This document shows positions 8,427 through 15,583 of a DNA stretch of 37,293 nucleotides, piece after piece. Position numbers and translations under genes: made by a program. Numbering within the stretch: the first letter of the stretch is position 1; each line of letters begins with the position of its first letter. Under the pieces are notes generated by a model. The model had not been told where the DNA came from. It saw only the letters and a program-made list of their open reading frames with translations, and made no database searches. Origin of the DNA: Deltaproteobacteria bacterium (GTDB taxonomy: Bacteria; Desulfobacterota; Syntrophia; Syntrophales; UBA2210); assembly GCA_016934695.1 (NCBI GenBank), contig JAFGSH010000071.1, positions 1-37,293 on the forward strand, given 5' to 3'.

Positions 8427-8843
8427 TCAGCTGTCGAATTTGGGTATGGGGATCTTTATGAAGGGAACACCCTCTTCCGTCAGGATGGCCTCCTCCCGTT
8501 CCGTTGTAGTTCCCTTTATGTTTCTGATGTCTTCTTCGCCGGCATGTATGCGGAGCGCAACTTCGGCAAATTTGCTCCCCACGTCTTCAAATGTCTTGTC
8601 CATATATTCATGGAACATCTGGAGCGCCTTCATGGGAGAGATTTCCTTGTTGCCTGCATCCTTCAATTTCTCGGAGTCCTTACCCATGACCGTGATCGTG
8701 GAAAGGACTATGTCTATCTCTGAACTGCCGCATACGGGGCAGGTGACGAGTTTTTTCCTTCTCTGCTCTTCAAAGGCCTTTCTGTCGTTGAACCACCCTT
8801 CAAAGGTGTGTTCCTTCTCACACTTGAGGTCATAAATGATCAC
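8427..8843 (-). CDS. DUF1178 family protein
   Basis: The 138-aa product begins with the family signature IIYDLKCEKEHTFEGWF and has a zinc-ribbon-like CPVCGSSEI at about residues 36-44. This gives a Cx..C pattern with the N-terminal Cys. DUF1178 proteins are small cytoplasmic proteins of unknown function, common in Proteobacteria. I chose a GTG start at 8843 because it gives the normal family N-terminus and has AGGAGG 10 nt upstream. The longer ATG start at 8912 would put a palindromic dyad inside the coding region. It heads the transcription unit with the CysK-CysRS fusion 25 nt downstream. Confidence 0.85.
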   Translation of the reverse strand: MIIYDLKCEKEHTFEGWFNDRKAFEEQRRKKLVTCPVCGSSEIDIVLSTITVMGKDSEKLKDAGNKEISPMKALQMFHEYMDKTFEDVGSKFAEVALRIHAGEEDIRNIKGTTTEREEAILTEEGVPFIKIPIPKFDS

Positions 8844-8877
8844 TGAACTGCTTCCTCCTGCATACCAATGGTATTTG

Positions 8878-8901
8878 AATAATTCAATATCATGAATTAT
8901 T
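8878..8901. promoter_or_regulatory. Perfect 9-bp dyad, candidate operator upstream of DUF1178-cysK/cysS
   Basis: AATAATTCA (8878-8886) and TGAATTATT (8893-8901) are exact inverted repeats with a 6-nt spacer. A nested 13-bp palindrome, TTGAATAATTCAA, overlaps the left arm (8875-8887). The site lies 35-58 nt upstream of the GTG start in a locally AT-rich stretch, where a promoter would be expected. Its size and symmetry suit a dimeric regulator, but I cannot name one. Confidence 0.4.
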
Positions 8902-8998
8902 GCTCCAGACAAGTCGCGACGCTATTTTAACGTCCGCCCCGGCCGCCTGCATTTTTTTATGGACATTTGGGGACAAATTATATAGTCAGAAGCCTTGT

Positions 8999-9075
8999 CG
9001 GGATGTGGCCCAGCCTGGTAGGGCACTGCGTTCGGGACGCAGGAGTCGCGCGTTCAAATCGCGCCATCCCGACCA
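8999..9075 (+). tRNA. tRNA-Pro (anticodon CGG)
   Basis: Acceptor arms CGGGATG (8999-9005) and CATCCCG (9065-9071) are fully complementary and are followed by the discriminator A and an encoded CCA (9073-9075). The anticodon stem CTGCG/CGCAG encloses the loop TTCGGGA with anticodon CGG at 9033-9035, reading CCG proline codons. The T-arm is GCGCG-TTCAAAT-CGCGC. A TATATAGT about 15 nt upstream may be its -10 box. The tRNA ends only 12 nt from the stop of the opposing pilC gene. Confidence 0.96.
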
Positions 9076-9087
9076 TTGTAAGGTCAT

Positions 9088-10299
9088 CTACCCGCTGACC
9101 GCGCCTGCCATCGAAAAGATGGGCAGATAGAGAGCCACGATCATCCCTCCCACAATGCCTCCCAGAAACACCATCATGATGGGTTCGAGGAGTGAGGTCA
9201 GAGCACTCACGGCCACATCCACCTCAGAGTCATAAAAATCGGCGATCTTCGCCAGCATGGCATCAAGGGCACCGGTATTTTCGCCGACCGCTATCATGGA
9301 GACAACCATGGAGGGGAATATCCCCGCCTCCGACAGGGGCTCGGCGATGGTCCTCCCCTCGCTGATGCTTTTTCTGGTTTTCATCAGGGCGTTCTCAACG
9401 ACCTTGTTCCCCGCCGTCTTGCTGACGATCTCAAGCCCGTCAAGGATCGGAACGCCGCTGCCCATCATGGTGGAGAGGGTCCGCGAGAATTTTGCCACGG
9501 CAACCTTTTTGAGGAGGATGCCAAAGACGGGTAACTTGAGCAGAGTCCGGTCTATCAGAAGTCTTCCCCGATCGGTTTTGTAATATCTCCTGAAGGCAAA
9601 AACGAGGAGAACGATGATGCCCAGTATGTATAGGATGTTGTGCTGGACAAAACGACTCGCGTCAACAAGAAACTGTGTGGGGCCGGGCAGTGCTGATCCC
9701 ATACCCGCAAACAGCTCTTCAAAAACGGGAACGACCTTGTACAGGAGCAGGATGACAACCGCCGCGGCAACGACGAGAATGGTGATCGGATATGTCATGG
9801 CCCCCTTGACCTTCCGTTTCAAAGCGAGCGCCTTTTCCATGTATGTGGCAAGACGATCGAGGATGACGTCCAGGATGCCGCCCGCTTCTCCGGCAGTAGC
9901 CAGATTGACGAACAGATCGTCGAATACGCGGGGGTATTTCTTGAGGGCATCGGAGAGGGCGGTTCCCCCTTCAATATCTTCTTTTATCGCCTTGATTGTC
10001 TGTGCGAATGTCCGGTTTTTCTCTCCTTCACCCAGCAGATCGAGACACTGGATGATCGGCAGGCCGGCATTGATCATCGTCGCAAACTGCCGCGTGAACA
10101 CCACCACCTCACGTTCCTTGATTTTCTGCCGAAAGAAGGGGATGGCTTCGAGAAGATCTTTTGGCTTTTTCTTGATATGCTCGGGCTTGATGCGCTGGCG
10201 GCGCAGCTGCATCCTCACGCCGCTTTCATCCGCCGCCTCCATTTCGCCCTTTTTCGTCTCACCCGTTTTGGTCGTCCCCTCCCAGAGGTATACCGGCAT
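9088..10299 (-). CDS. pilC: Type IV pilus / type II secretion inner-membrane platform protein PilC
   Basis: Polytopic inner-membrane platform of the type IV pilus machine, working with the PilB and PilT ATPases. The 403-aa product has the family's duplicated T2SSF domain: each copy starts with a related motif (FTRQFATMINAGLPI at about 68-82 and FSRTLSTMMGSGVPI at about 271-285). Three membrane helices lie at about 169-190, 221-237 and 375-397. Length matches PilC/PulF (about 400 aa). AGGAG precedes the ATG, inside the end of rlmB, with a 2-nt gap, so the two are coupled. No pilB, pilT or pilin gene is in the window, so this pilC is an isolated member. A PulF-type secretion role cannot be excluded. 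Confidence 0.92.
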   Translation of the reverse strand: MPVYLWEGTTKTGETKKGEMEAADESGVRMQLRRQRIKPEHIKKKPKDLLEAIPFFRQKIKEREVVVFTRQFATMINAGLPIIQCLDLLGEGEKNRTFAQTIKAIKEDIEGGTALSDALKKYPRVFDDLFVNLATAGEAGGILDVILDRLATYMEKALALKRKVKGAMTYPITILVVAAAVVILLLYKVVPVFEELFAGMGSALPGPTQFLVDASRFVQHNILYILGIIVLLVFAFRRYYKTDRGRLLIDRTLLKLPVFGILLKKVAVAKFSRTLSTMMGSGVPILDGLEIVSKTAGNKVVENALMKTRKSISEGRTIAEPLSEAGIFPSMVVSMIAVGENTGALDAMLAKIADFYDSEVDVAVSALTSLLEPIMMVFLGGIVGGMIVALYLPIFSMAGAVSG

Positions 10300-10301
10300 C
10301 C

Positions 10302-11054
10302 CTAACTCCTTTCTCCCCCTGCCTTCAGGGTATCCCAGCGGCGTGTTATTTCATAGAGGATGATGCCTCCGGCTACGGACACGTTCAGGGAATCGAGGCC
10401 ACCGGTCATCGGGATGGAGACCAGGATGTCACACTTTCTTCTGACCAGGGGCCGCATCCCCCTCCCCTCGCTCCCCAGGACGAGGCCCACATGACTGCCG
10501 TAATCGGGGGAGCGCACTCCTTCCCCGCAGCTGGCGTCGGCGCCGTATATCCAGAACCCTTCTTCCTTCAGCCGGTCGATGGTTCGCGCAATGTTGACGA
10601 CCATGGCAACGGGAAGACGGAGAGCCGCTCCGGCAGAAGCCTTGATGACGGAGGGGGTAACGGACGCCGCTCGATTTTCGGGTATGACCAGTCCCGTTGT
10701 TCCGAAGCAGAGCGCCGTCCGGATAAGCGAGCCGAGGTTCTGGGGATCGGTAATTCCGTCGAGAACCACGATTAACGCATTGCTTTGGGGCGTGCAGCTG
10801 CGGAGGATTTCATCGAGGCCCGCATACCGGTATTCCTCGCATATGCAGACAACACCCTGATGGTGATGTGTGCCGGCGATAGTATTCAGGTGCTCCCTAT
10901 CCGTAAAGACGACCGGTATCTTTCTCCGAGAAGCACGGTCCACGATCTCCCGGACACCGCCCTTCCTTGCCTCTCGGGTCAGGAACACCCTCTCTATCCC
11001 GCCGTCGTCCTTCAGTGCCTCCGCAACCGGATGAACACCATAAATTACCTGCAT
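10302..11054 (-). CDS. rlmB: 23S rRNA (guanosine-2'-O-)-methyltransferase RlmB (TrmH/SpoU family)
   Basis: SAM-dependent ribose methylase; in E. coli RlmB modifies G2251 of 23S rRNA. The 250-aa product opens with the substrate-binding domain (IYGVHPVAEAL) and has the SPOUT trefoil-knot motifs: motif 1 around LDGITDPQNLGSLIRTA, motif 2 GLVLGSEGRGM and motif 3 IPMTGGLDSLNVSVA with the characteristic SLNVS. Length equals that of E. coli RlmB (243 aa). The ATG at 11054 follows a purine-rich AGAGGC site. The gene is 28 nt downstream of pyrF and directly upstream of pilC. The exact target nucleotide is inferred from subfamily resemblance. Confidence 0.9.
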   Translation of the reverse strand: MQVIYGVHPVAEALKDDGGIERVFLTREARKGGVREIVDRASRRKIPVVFTDREHLNTIAGTHHHQGVVCICEEYRYAGLDEILRSCTPQSNALIVVLDGITDPQNLGSLIRTALCFGTTGLVIPENRAASVTPSVIKASAGAALRLPVAMVVNIARTIDRLKEEGFWIYGADASCGEGVRSPDYGSHVGLVLGSEGRGMRPLVRRKCDILVSIPMTGGLDSLNVSVAGGIILYEITRRWDTLKAGGERS

Positions 11055-11082
11055 GGATTTGCCTCTGGGTGCACCTGAACTC

Positions 11083-11823
11083 TTAACGAAGTCCAGCGGA
11101 TATGTCTTCAGTGATACTGTCCGCCGCGGCCACGGGGTCCTCGGCCAGCCGTATGGGCCTGCCCACCACCAGGTAATCCGCCCCCGCGGCGATGGCGTCC
11201 CGCGGTGTCAGGATTCTCTTCTGGTCATCCCCTGTTACCTTGTCGTCAGGCCGTATACCCGGGGTTACAATCATGAAGTCCTTTCCACACGCCTGTTTTA
11301 TGGGGATCACATCCTGTGGGGATGCCACAACGCCGGCGACACCCGCATCCCTGGCCGATACGGCAAGTTTGAGGGCGAGTTCCCCGGTGGTGCATCCGAA
11401 TCCCATTCCTTTGATGTCGGAATTATTCAAACTGGTAAGGACAGTGACTGCGAGAAGCACCGGGGGAGGGGTTCCCAGGGACTGTGCGGTCGTCTTGGCG
11501 GCTTCAACCGCCCGCTCCATCATCTCCCGTCCCCCGAGCGCGTGGATGTTGAACATGGAAACACCCAGCTTCACCGCGGCCTGCGAGGCCATTGCCACGG
11601 TGTTCGGAATGTCATGAAATTTCAGATCGAGGAAGACCTTCCCGCCTCTCTCTTGTATTTTTGAAACGATGTCGGGACCGAAACGGGTGAACGCCTCCTT
11701 CCCCACCTTGAACATCCCCACATGATCCTTCAGCAGATCGGTCCATCTCACGGCATCGTCTATCTCTTCTCCCAGATCAAGGGCGAAGATCAGTCTGTCA
11801 CGGCTGCTCTTCGGCGTTTGCAT
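11083..11823 (-). CDS. pyrF: Orotidine 5'-phosphate decarboxylase
   Basis: Final step of UMP synthesis: decarboxylates OMP. The 246-aa product has the catalytic D-K-x2-D set in LDLKFHDIPNT (D66, K68, D71), an earlier active-site Lys (FKVGKE, K39/K42 region) and the phosphate-binding TPGIRP and GRPI motifs near the C-terminus. The chosen ATG at 11823 gives a family-length N-terminus. An ATG at 11871 would add 16 unrelated residues. Either way the start lies inside the 3' end of rpoZ (26-nt overlap for the chosen start), which suggests translational coupling. Ribosome site is weak (GAAG). Confidence 0.94.
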   Translation of the reverse strand: MQTPKSSRDRLIFALDLGEEIDDAVRWTDLLKDHVGMFKVGKEAFTRFGPDIVSKIQERGGKVFLDLKFHDIPNTVAMASQAAVKLGVSMFNIHALGGREMMERAVEAAKTTAQSLGTPPPVLLAVTVLTSLNNSDIKGMGFGCTTGELALKLAVSARDAGVAGVVASPQDVIPIKQACGKDFMIVTPGIRPDDKVTGDDQKRILTPRDAIAAGADYLVVGRPIRLAEDPVAAADSITEDISAGLR

Positions 11824-12085
11824 CTTCGGCCATGTCCATCGCGTCTGCGGGGAGTTCGGCGGGACGAACATCCATCAGTCCCCTATCGAGGATCTCATGA
11901 TGGGCGTATGTCACCTTTCCCTCCGCTATCTCGCGCAGAGCGGTAACTATTTCCCGATTATTTTTCTTTTCGCTGAGAGGTTTTGATTTTCTCAGGAGCT
12001 GTTTTGTTCTCTGGGTTGTCAGGTGTGTCAGGGCAAACCTGTTTTTTGCCTTTTCCAGGGAGTCCTCAACGGTAACGCGTGCCAT
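11798..12085 (-). CDS. rpoZ: RNA polymerase omega subunit
   Basis: Small RNA polymerase subunit that chaperones beta-prime and contributes to a ppGpp site in Proteobacteria. The 95-aa product begins MARVTVEDSLEKAKNRFALT, matching the RpoZ signature, and keeps the TALREI segment (about 50-55). The last 20 residues are an acidic, alanine-rich tail. It follows gmk by 4 nt, as gmk-rpoZ does in many Proteobacteria. The gene after it is pyrF instead of the spoT found in E. coli. Confidence 0.93.
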   Translation of the reverse strand: MARVTVEDSLEKAKNRFALTHLTTQRTKQLLRKSKPLSEKKNNREIVTALREIAEGKVTYAHHEILDRGLMDVRPAELPADAMDMAEDANAEEQP

Positions 12086-12089
12086 GGGT

Positions 12090-12719
12090 TTATGTACCTC
12101 CGGTTATTCGATAAAAATCATCTATTCTGCTCTGGAGCCGAGGCCGTCTGTTCTTTTCGGCGACGTATATCGAGCGCAGTATTACTGCGGAATTGGTTAT
12201 TATATCATTAAATACCACATAATCATACCATTCATTTGCCCGTATCTCTTCCATGGCCCTGTCGAAGCGCACCCGTATGGTGTCATCGGTCTCCGAACCG
12301 CGCTTTTGCAACCTCTCTTTCAAAATTTTTACAGACGGCGGCATGACGAAGACGAAAACGGCACCGGGATACACGTCCTTTACATTACGGGCTCCTCGGG
12401 TGTCTATATCCAGGACGACATCATACCCCTGTGCGGTCATCTCTTCGATGTCTCTTTTCGAGGTGCCGTACCAATGGCCATAGATCTCTTCGCACTCCAC
12501 AAATTCGTCCCGAGCCCTCCTGTCGCGAAAGTCTTCGGCGGAGATGAAGTGATAATCTCTCCCCTCCCGTTCTCCCCTCCTCGGGGAGCGCGTGGTATAT
12601 GAGACCGAGAAACGCAGCTCGGGAAACTCCGCCAGAAGTTCTTTGCACAGCGTCGTCTTCCCGGCACCTGACGGAGCTGAGATGACCATGAGGAGTCCCT
12701 GCTTATCTGTGTGTTTCAT
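12090..12719 (-). CDS. gmk: Guanylate kinase
   Basis: Phosphorylates GMP to GDP with ATP. The 209-aa product has the P-loop APSGAGKTT (about 15-23), the GMP-binding SYTTRSPRRGE and DYHFIS segments, and the lid/arginine-rich region near 130-150. E. coli Gmk is 207 aa, so I start at ATG 12719. An in-frame ATG at 12761 would add 14 residues that do not look like the family and comes 6 nt after the yicC stop; neither start has a strong ribosome site. Order yicC-gmk-rpoZ is common in Proteobacteria, linking nucleotide balance and transcription genes. Confidence 0.92.
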   Translation of the reverse strand: MKHTDKQGLLMVISAPSGAGKTTLCKELLAEFPELRFSVSYTTRSPRRGEREGRDYHFISAEDFRDRRARDEFVECEEIYGHWYGTSKRDIEEMTAQGYDVVLDIDTRGARNVKDVYPGAVFVFVMPPSVKILKERLQKRGSETDDTIRVRFDRAMEEIRANEWYDYVVFNDIITNSAVILRSIYVAEKNRRPRLQSRIDDFYRITGGT

Positions 12720-12767
12720 GCCGTCCGATTCGTAGTTGCGGGCACTGTATGCCCTGCGCATTGCGTA

Positions 12768-13652
12768 TCACTCGATATTCTGGACCTGTTCCCTCAGTTT
12801 GGCAAGTTCCGTCTTGATCTCTATGACGGTGCCGGATATGGCCAGGTCGTTGCTCTTGGAACCGATCGTATTGATTTCCCGGTGCATCTCCTGCAGCAGA
12901 AAATCCATTTTCCTGCCGATCGCCTCATCGCTGTCCAGCATCGTGCCGAACTGTTTCACATGACTCTCAAGGCGGACGATCTCTTCGGTGATATCGCTCT
13001 TTTCCGCCATGATCGCCACTTCCTGGATCAGCCGTGACTCGTCGCATTCCATGCCGTTGGCCAGCTCCCGGATTCGTGTCGATAGCCTCTCCTGGTACTG
13101 TTTGATCACCTCCGGAACCCGTGCCTTTAATGTCTCGATACCGGTGGTGACCGTGTCGAGACGTGCGGTGAAATCGTCATAGAGGAGTCTGCCCTCGACC
13201 TCTTTCATCTGCTCGAGAGAATCGATGGAATGGTCCAGGGCTCCTTTCATGGTGTCCCACACCTCTTCGGGGTCGATTTCGAGCTCCGACGTATAGATTC
13301 CCCCTTTCAGCCTGACAAGGGTATTCAGGGTTATCTCATCCGTGAGATGGAAGGATTCCTTCAGGCTGGTTAAGAGGGCGTAGTAGCTTTTGAGAAGGGG
13401 GATGTTCGCCTCCAACGTATCTGCGCCGTTTGCGCCGGGGTCCGAATCGATCCTGACATTCACTTCAACTCTCCCCCGGGCTACCCGTTCTCCCACCTTC
13501 TTTTTGATATTGATCTCCAGGGGGGCGAGAAAAGCGGGAAGCCGCACACTGGTTTCGAGGTTTCTGTGGTTGAGGGATTTGATTTCGACGGTCAGTGTCT
13601 TTCCCCCAAAGGCGGATTCAGCCCTCCCGTAGCCGGTCATGCTTCGTATCAT
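12768..13652 (-). CDS. yicC: YicC family endoribonuclease
   Basis: The 294-aa product starts with the strongly conserved MIRSMTGYGRAE and SLNHRNLE segments of the YicC N-terminal domain, and ends with the DUF1732 domain (about 210-294, with EVAIMAEKSDITEE and FLLQEMHREINTIGSK). YicC proteins were long annotated as stress-induced and are now considered RNases; the E. coli member acts on small RNAs. AGGAG lies 7-8 nt upstream of the ATG. The gene sits directly upstream of gmk, its usual neighbour. Function is assigned from the family; no catalytic test is possible here. Confidence 0.91.
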   Translation of the reverse strand: MIRSMTGYGRAESAFGGKTLTVEIKSLNHRNLETSVRLPAFLAPLEINIKKKVGERVARGRVEVNVRIDSDPGANGADTLEANIPLLKSYYALLTSLKESFHLTDEITLNTLVRLKGGIYTSELEIDPEEVWDTMKGALDHSIDSLEQMKEVEGRLLYDDFTARLDTVTTGIETLKARVPEVIKQYQERLSTRIRELANGMECDESRLIQEVAIMAEKSDITEEIVRLESHVKQFGTMLDSDEAIGRKMDFLLQEMHREINTIGSKSNDLAISGTVIEIKTELAKLREQVQNIE

Positions 13653-13670
13653 AGAGTGTTCTCCTGGGTT

Positions 13671-13697
13671 GGACGGGACACCGGTGTGCCCCGTTCC
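13671..13697 (-). other. Intercistronic hairpin between DUF4416 gene and yicC
   Basis: An inner perfect palindrome ACACCGGTGT (13678-13687) is extended by GGACGGG on one side and a CCCCGTTCC run on the other, with a bulge, to a stem of about 11 pairs. It occupies the 58-nt gap between the two genes, just upstream of the yicC ribosome site. It may be an mRNA processing or stability structure. Confidence 0.35.
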
Positions 13698-13710
13698 TGA
13701 CGTATGCGCA

Positions 13711-14265
13711 TCATTGTATCCTCACATGATTTTTCGCCCTTTCCCGGGCCAGTTGGATCATGTATCTCTCTCGTATGTTGTTGAACATCGCGATGGTGTG
13801 TTCGTCCGCATAATCGGGGTAAGTCCATGCGAGCCGCCGGAAGGTATGATCCACGAAGATAAGGGTCAAATCGGCATATATGCCGTCCCGGATGTAGGGA
13901 CGGTGTGTATAGGCCTTCCCCGTGGCAAGGATCAGATGGGCTGGCGACAGGTACCCCGGATCTATATTGACAAGACGGTTGCCATCCTGCATGAATGCTT
14001 CCTCCACCCTGTTTGTAGCCAGCTTGATGTCAGGGAGCGTGTCGGGGGGCACCAGGGTTTCAAAAGTGACAAACCGCCTGACGAGATGGTCTCCCGATTC
14101 TTGTGCGTAGTAATCGGTATATGTAAAGGGTAAGAGGGCGCTTATGTAATCAATATCCCCCCATGTTTCTGACAGGATCTGTATCGTCCTGTGGAGTGTG
14201 TCCGTGCTCCCGGAGAAGATGCTGGATAGTATCTTTACCGGTTCAGGGGAGGTTGGCCTGCTCAT
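13711..14265 (-). CDS. DUF4416 family protein
   Basis: The 184-aa cytoplasmic protein matches the DUF4416 pattern as I know it: PFTYTDYYAQESGD (about 46-59), DIKLATNRVE, VNIDPGYLSPAHLILATGKAY-type core (about 99-119), and LAWTYPDYAD near the C-terminus. Function is unknown; conserved acidic, His and Arg residues suggest an enzyme. Such genes are typical of Desulfobacterota and related phyla, often near yicC and gmk, as here. Its ATG overlaps the rfaE1 stop (ATGA), so it is translationally coupled to the heptose kinase. Confidence 0.83.
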   Translation of the reverse strand: MSRPTSPEPVKILSSIFSGSTDTLHRTIQILSETWGDIDYISALLPFTYTDYYAQESGDHLVRRFVTFETLVPPDTLPDIKLATNRVEEAFMQDGNRLVNIDPGYLSPAHLILATGKAYTHRPYIRDGIYADLTLIFVDHTFRRLAWTYPDYADEHTIAMFNNIRERYMIQLARERAKNHVRIQ

Positions 14266-15248
14266 AGTGCCTTCTTCAATTCATCCCGGTAGACCGGTGC
14301 CGTTCCCACCTTGCCGACCGCTATGCCGGCTGCATGATTGGCAAGAACAGCGGCTTCCGTGAATGTCGCCCCGGCCGCAACACAGAGGGCAAAGACCCCG
14401 ATGACGGTATCGCCGGCGCCTGTCACATCGAAGACCTCCCGTGCGACGGCGGGGATATGTGTGACGGCACCGTCCTTTTCGAAGAGCGTCATTCCCTCTT
14501 CGCCCATCGTTACCAGAAGGGCCCTGAAGCCGAAATTCCTGAGAAGCGCGCCGCCGCCCTGTATGAGGTCATCTCTGCTCTCGATCTCCCTGCCGAGGGC
14601 GCGCTCCGTCTCCTGACGGTTCGGTGTCAACAGATCGCACCCGCGATAGGTGGTAAAATCGCTCTGTTTGGGATCGATGCACAGGATGATGCCCCGCCTC
14701 GAAGTGATCTCTCGTATCTCTCGGACGAGCCGTTCCGAGAAGACTCCCTTGTTGTAATCCGAGATGATCACCGCTCCCAGGTCTTCCTGTGTCGCTTTGA
14801 TATACGCTATGATCCTCTGCAAGCTGTCTTGGGCAACCGGTTTCTTCTCCTCCCTGTCAAATCTCACCACCTGCTGGCTGTGTGCGATGATCCTTGTCTT
14901 GACGATGGTAGGGCGTCCCTCTTCTATGATGACGCCCGCCGTATCGATCCCCATCTTCTGTAAGGTGTCGATCAGCCACATGCCCATGGTGTCCGTTCCG
15001 ACAATGCCGGAGACGGCGACCTTTCCTCCCATGGAGAACACGTTGTTCAACACATTGGCGCATCCACCCAGAAGCAGGTTCTCAGAGGTGACGTTCACCA
15101 CTGGTACCGGGGCCTCCGGCGAGATGCGAGATACCTTCCCCCAGATGAACTGGTCGACCATGATATCTCCGACTACCAGCACCTTTGAGCGGTGAAAGCG
15201 GTCGATAATCTCGAGAGCCCTCTTCTTGCTAATGATGCTTTTCACCAT
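14262..15248 (-). CDS. rfaE1: D-glycero-beta-D-manno-heptose-7-phosphate kinase (HldE N-terminal domain type)
   Basis: PfkB-family kinase that makes heptose 1,7-bisphosphate for ADP-heptose synthesis. The 328-aa product has the N-terminal VVGDIMVDQFIWGKV and SPEAPVPVV motifs of HldE kinases, the GGCANV substrate loop (61-66) and the C-terminal anion-hole motif VTGAGD (275-280). It lacks the nucleotidyltransferase domain of bifunctional HldE, so a separate rfaE2/hldC must exist elsewhere. Its product is the substrate of GmhB, encoded at 27497 on the other strand. ATG at 15248 has GAGGGG upstream. It is the first gene of the minus-strand run and follows a good promoter. Confidence 0.91.
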   Translation of the reverse strand: MVKSIISKKRALEIIDRFHRSKVLVVGDIMVDQFIWGKVSRISPEAPVPVVNVTSENLLLGGCANVLNNVFSMGGKVAVSGIVGTDTMGMWLIDTLQKMGIDTAGVIIEEGRPTIVKTRIIAHSQQVVRFDREEKKPVAQDSLQRIIAYIKATQEDLGAVIISDYNKGVFSERLVREIREITSRRGIILCIDPKQSDFTTYRGCDLLTPNRQETERALGREIESRDDLIQGGGALLRNFGFRALLVTMGEEGMTLFEKDGAVTHIPAVAREVFDVTGAGDTVIGVFALCVAAGATFTEAAVLANHAAGIAVGKVGTAPVYRDELKKAL

Positions 15249-15303
15249 GCAAAACCCCTCAACGCAACGCAGCAGGGGCGCCGCTTCATCCCGGTCCTCA
15301 TGC

Positions 15304-15325
15304 GGCCCTGTTTTCTAAACAGGCC
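15304..15325 (-). other. Hairpin at the 5' end of the rfaE1 transcript
   Basis: On the plus strand GGCCCTGTTT and AAACAGGCC pair over 9 bp with one bulged C and a TCT loop. The transcription start predicted from the minus-strand promoter (about 15322) falls at its edge, so the rfaE1 mRNA would begin with this stem. That may stabilise the message. There is no T-run. Confidence 0.4.
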
Positions 15326-15328
15326 AGC

Positions 15329-15357
15329 ATGCTAGTATCATAGCGGTTTTTTGTCAA
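15329..15357 (-). promoter_or_regulatory. Sigma70-type promoter for the rfaE1 operon
   Basis: Read on the minus strand, a perfect -35 TTGACA (15352-15357) is followed after exactly 17 nt by TAGCAT (15329-15334), four of six matches to the -10 consensus. It lies about 80 nt upstream of the rfaE1 ATG and points towards it. A TATGAT inside the spacer is badly placed for use as the -10. Confidence 0.6.
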
Positions 15358-15375
15358 TGCTTTTTCTCAAAATCC

Positions 15376-15404
15376 TTGACTAAATGGGCAAAAGGATATA
15401 GGTA
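15376..15404 (+). promoter_or_regulatory. Weak promoter candidate towards lysS
   Basis: TTGACT (15376-15381), five of six matches to the -35 box, is followed by GATATAGGTA. The -10 is either TATAGG with a 15-nt spacer or TAGGTA with 17 nt, neither convincing. It would give a 5' leader of roughly 170 nt before lysS. Confidence 0.28.
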
Positions 15405-15530
15405 GGACTGCCTTACGTTTTTTAATTGGTTTCTGTTCAAAAGGGGCCCTTTTCCGCAATCTCTGTGACAATCCCTTGATTTTTTGAACGTGCGAAGAAT
15501 TGCTCGTTTTTGAATGAGAAACTAATCCGT

Positions 15531-15563
15531 GTCCGTTTCCGGAGAAGTGCCGTGGAAGCGGAC
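15531..15563 (+). other. Leader hairpin upstream of lysS
   Basis: GTCCGTTTCC (15531-15540) pairs with GGAAGCGGAC (15554-15563) over 10 positions, one of them G-U, with a 13-nt loop. It ends 20 nt before the lysS ATG, next to the translation start region, so it could affect lysS translation. I see no T-box-like or other named element. Confidence 0.4.
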
Positions 15564-15583
15564 ATGCATGAAGGGATTATCGG

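Larger units (their letters stand above)
15249..15583. other. Divergent intergenic region between rfaE1 and lysS
   Basis: This 335-bp stretch contains no credible gene. It is more AT-rich than its surroundings and holds a strong minus-strand promoter (15329-15357), a hairpin at the expected rfaE1 transcript start (15304-15325), a weaker plus-strand promoter candidate (15376-15404) and a hairpin close to lysS (15531-15563). It is the main regulatory divide of the window. Confidence 0.8.

Noticed and set aside
7772..8461. 229-codon plus-strand frame opposite the cysteine synthase domain
   Set aside because: Antisense to a domain with all catalytic motifs present; sequence is Gly/Arg/Val-rich with no family features.
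8999..9075. tRNA-Pro as an integration (att) site
   Set aside because: No integrase, no repeated tRNA 3' end and no foreign-looking genes nearby.
15304..15325. Hairpin upstream of rfaE1 as an intrinsic terminator
   Set aside because: No T-run follows on either strand, and there is no gene ending nearby to terminate.
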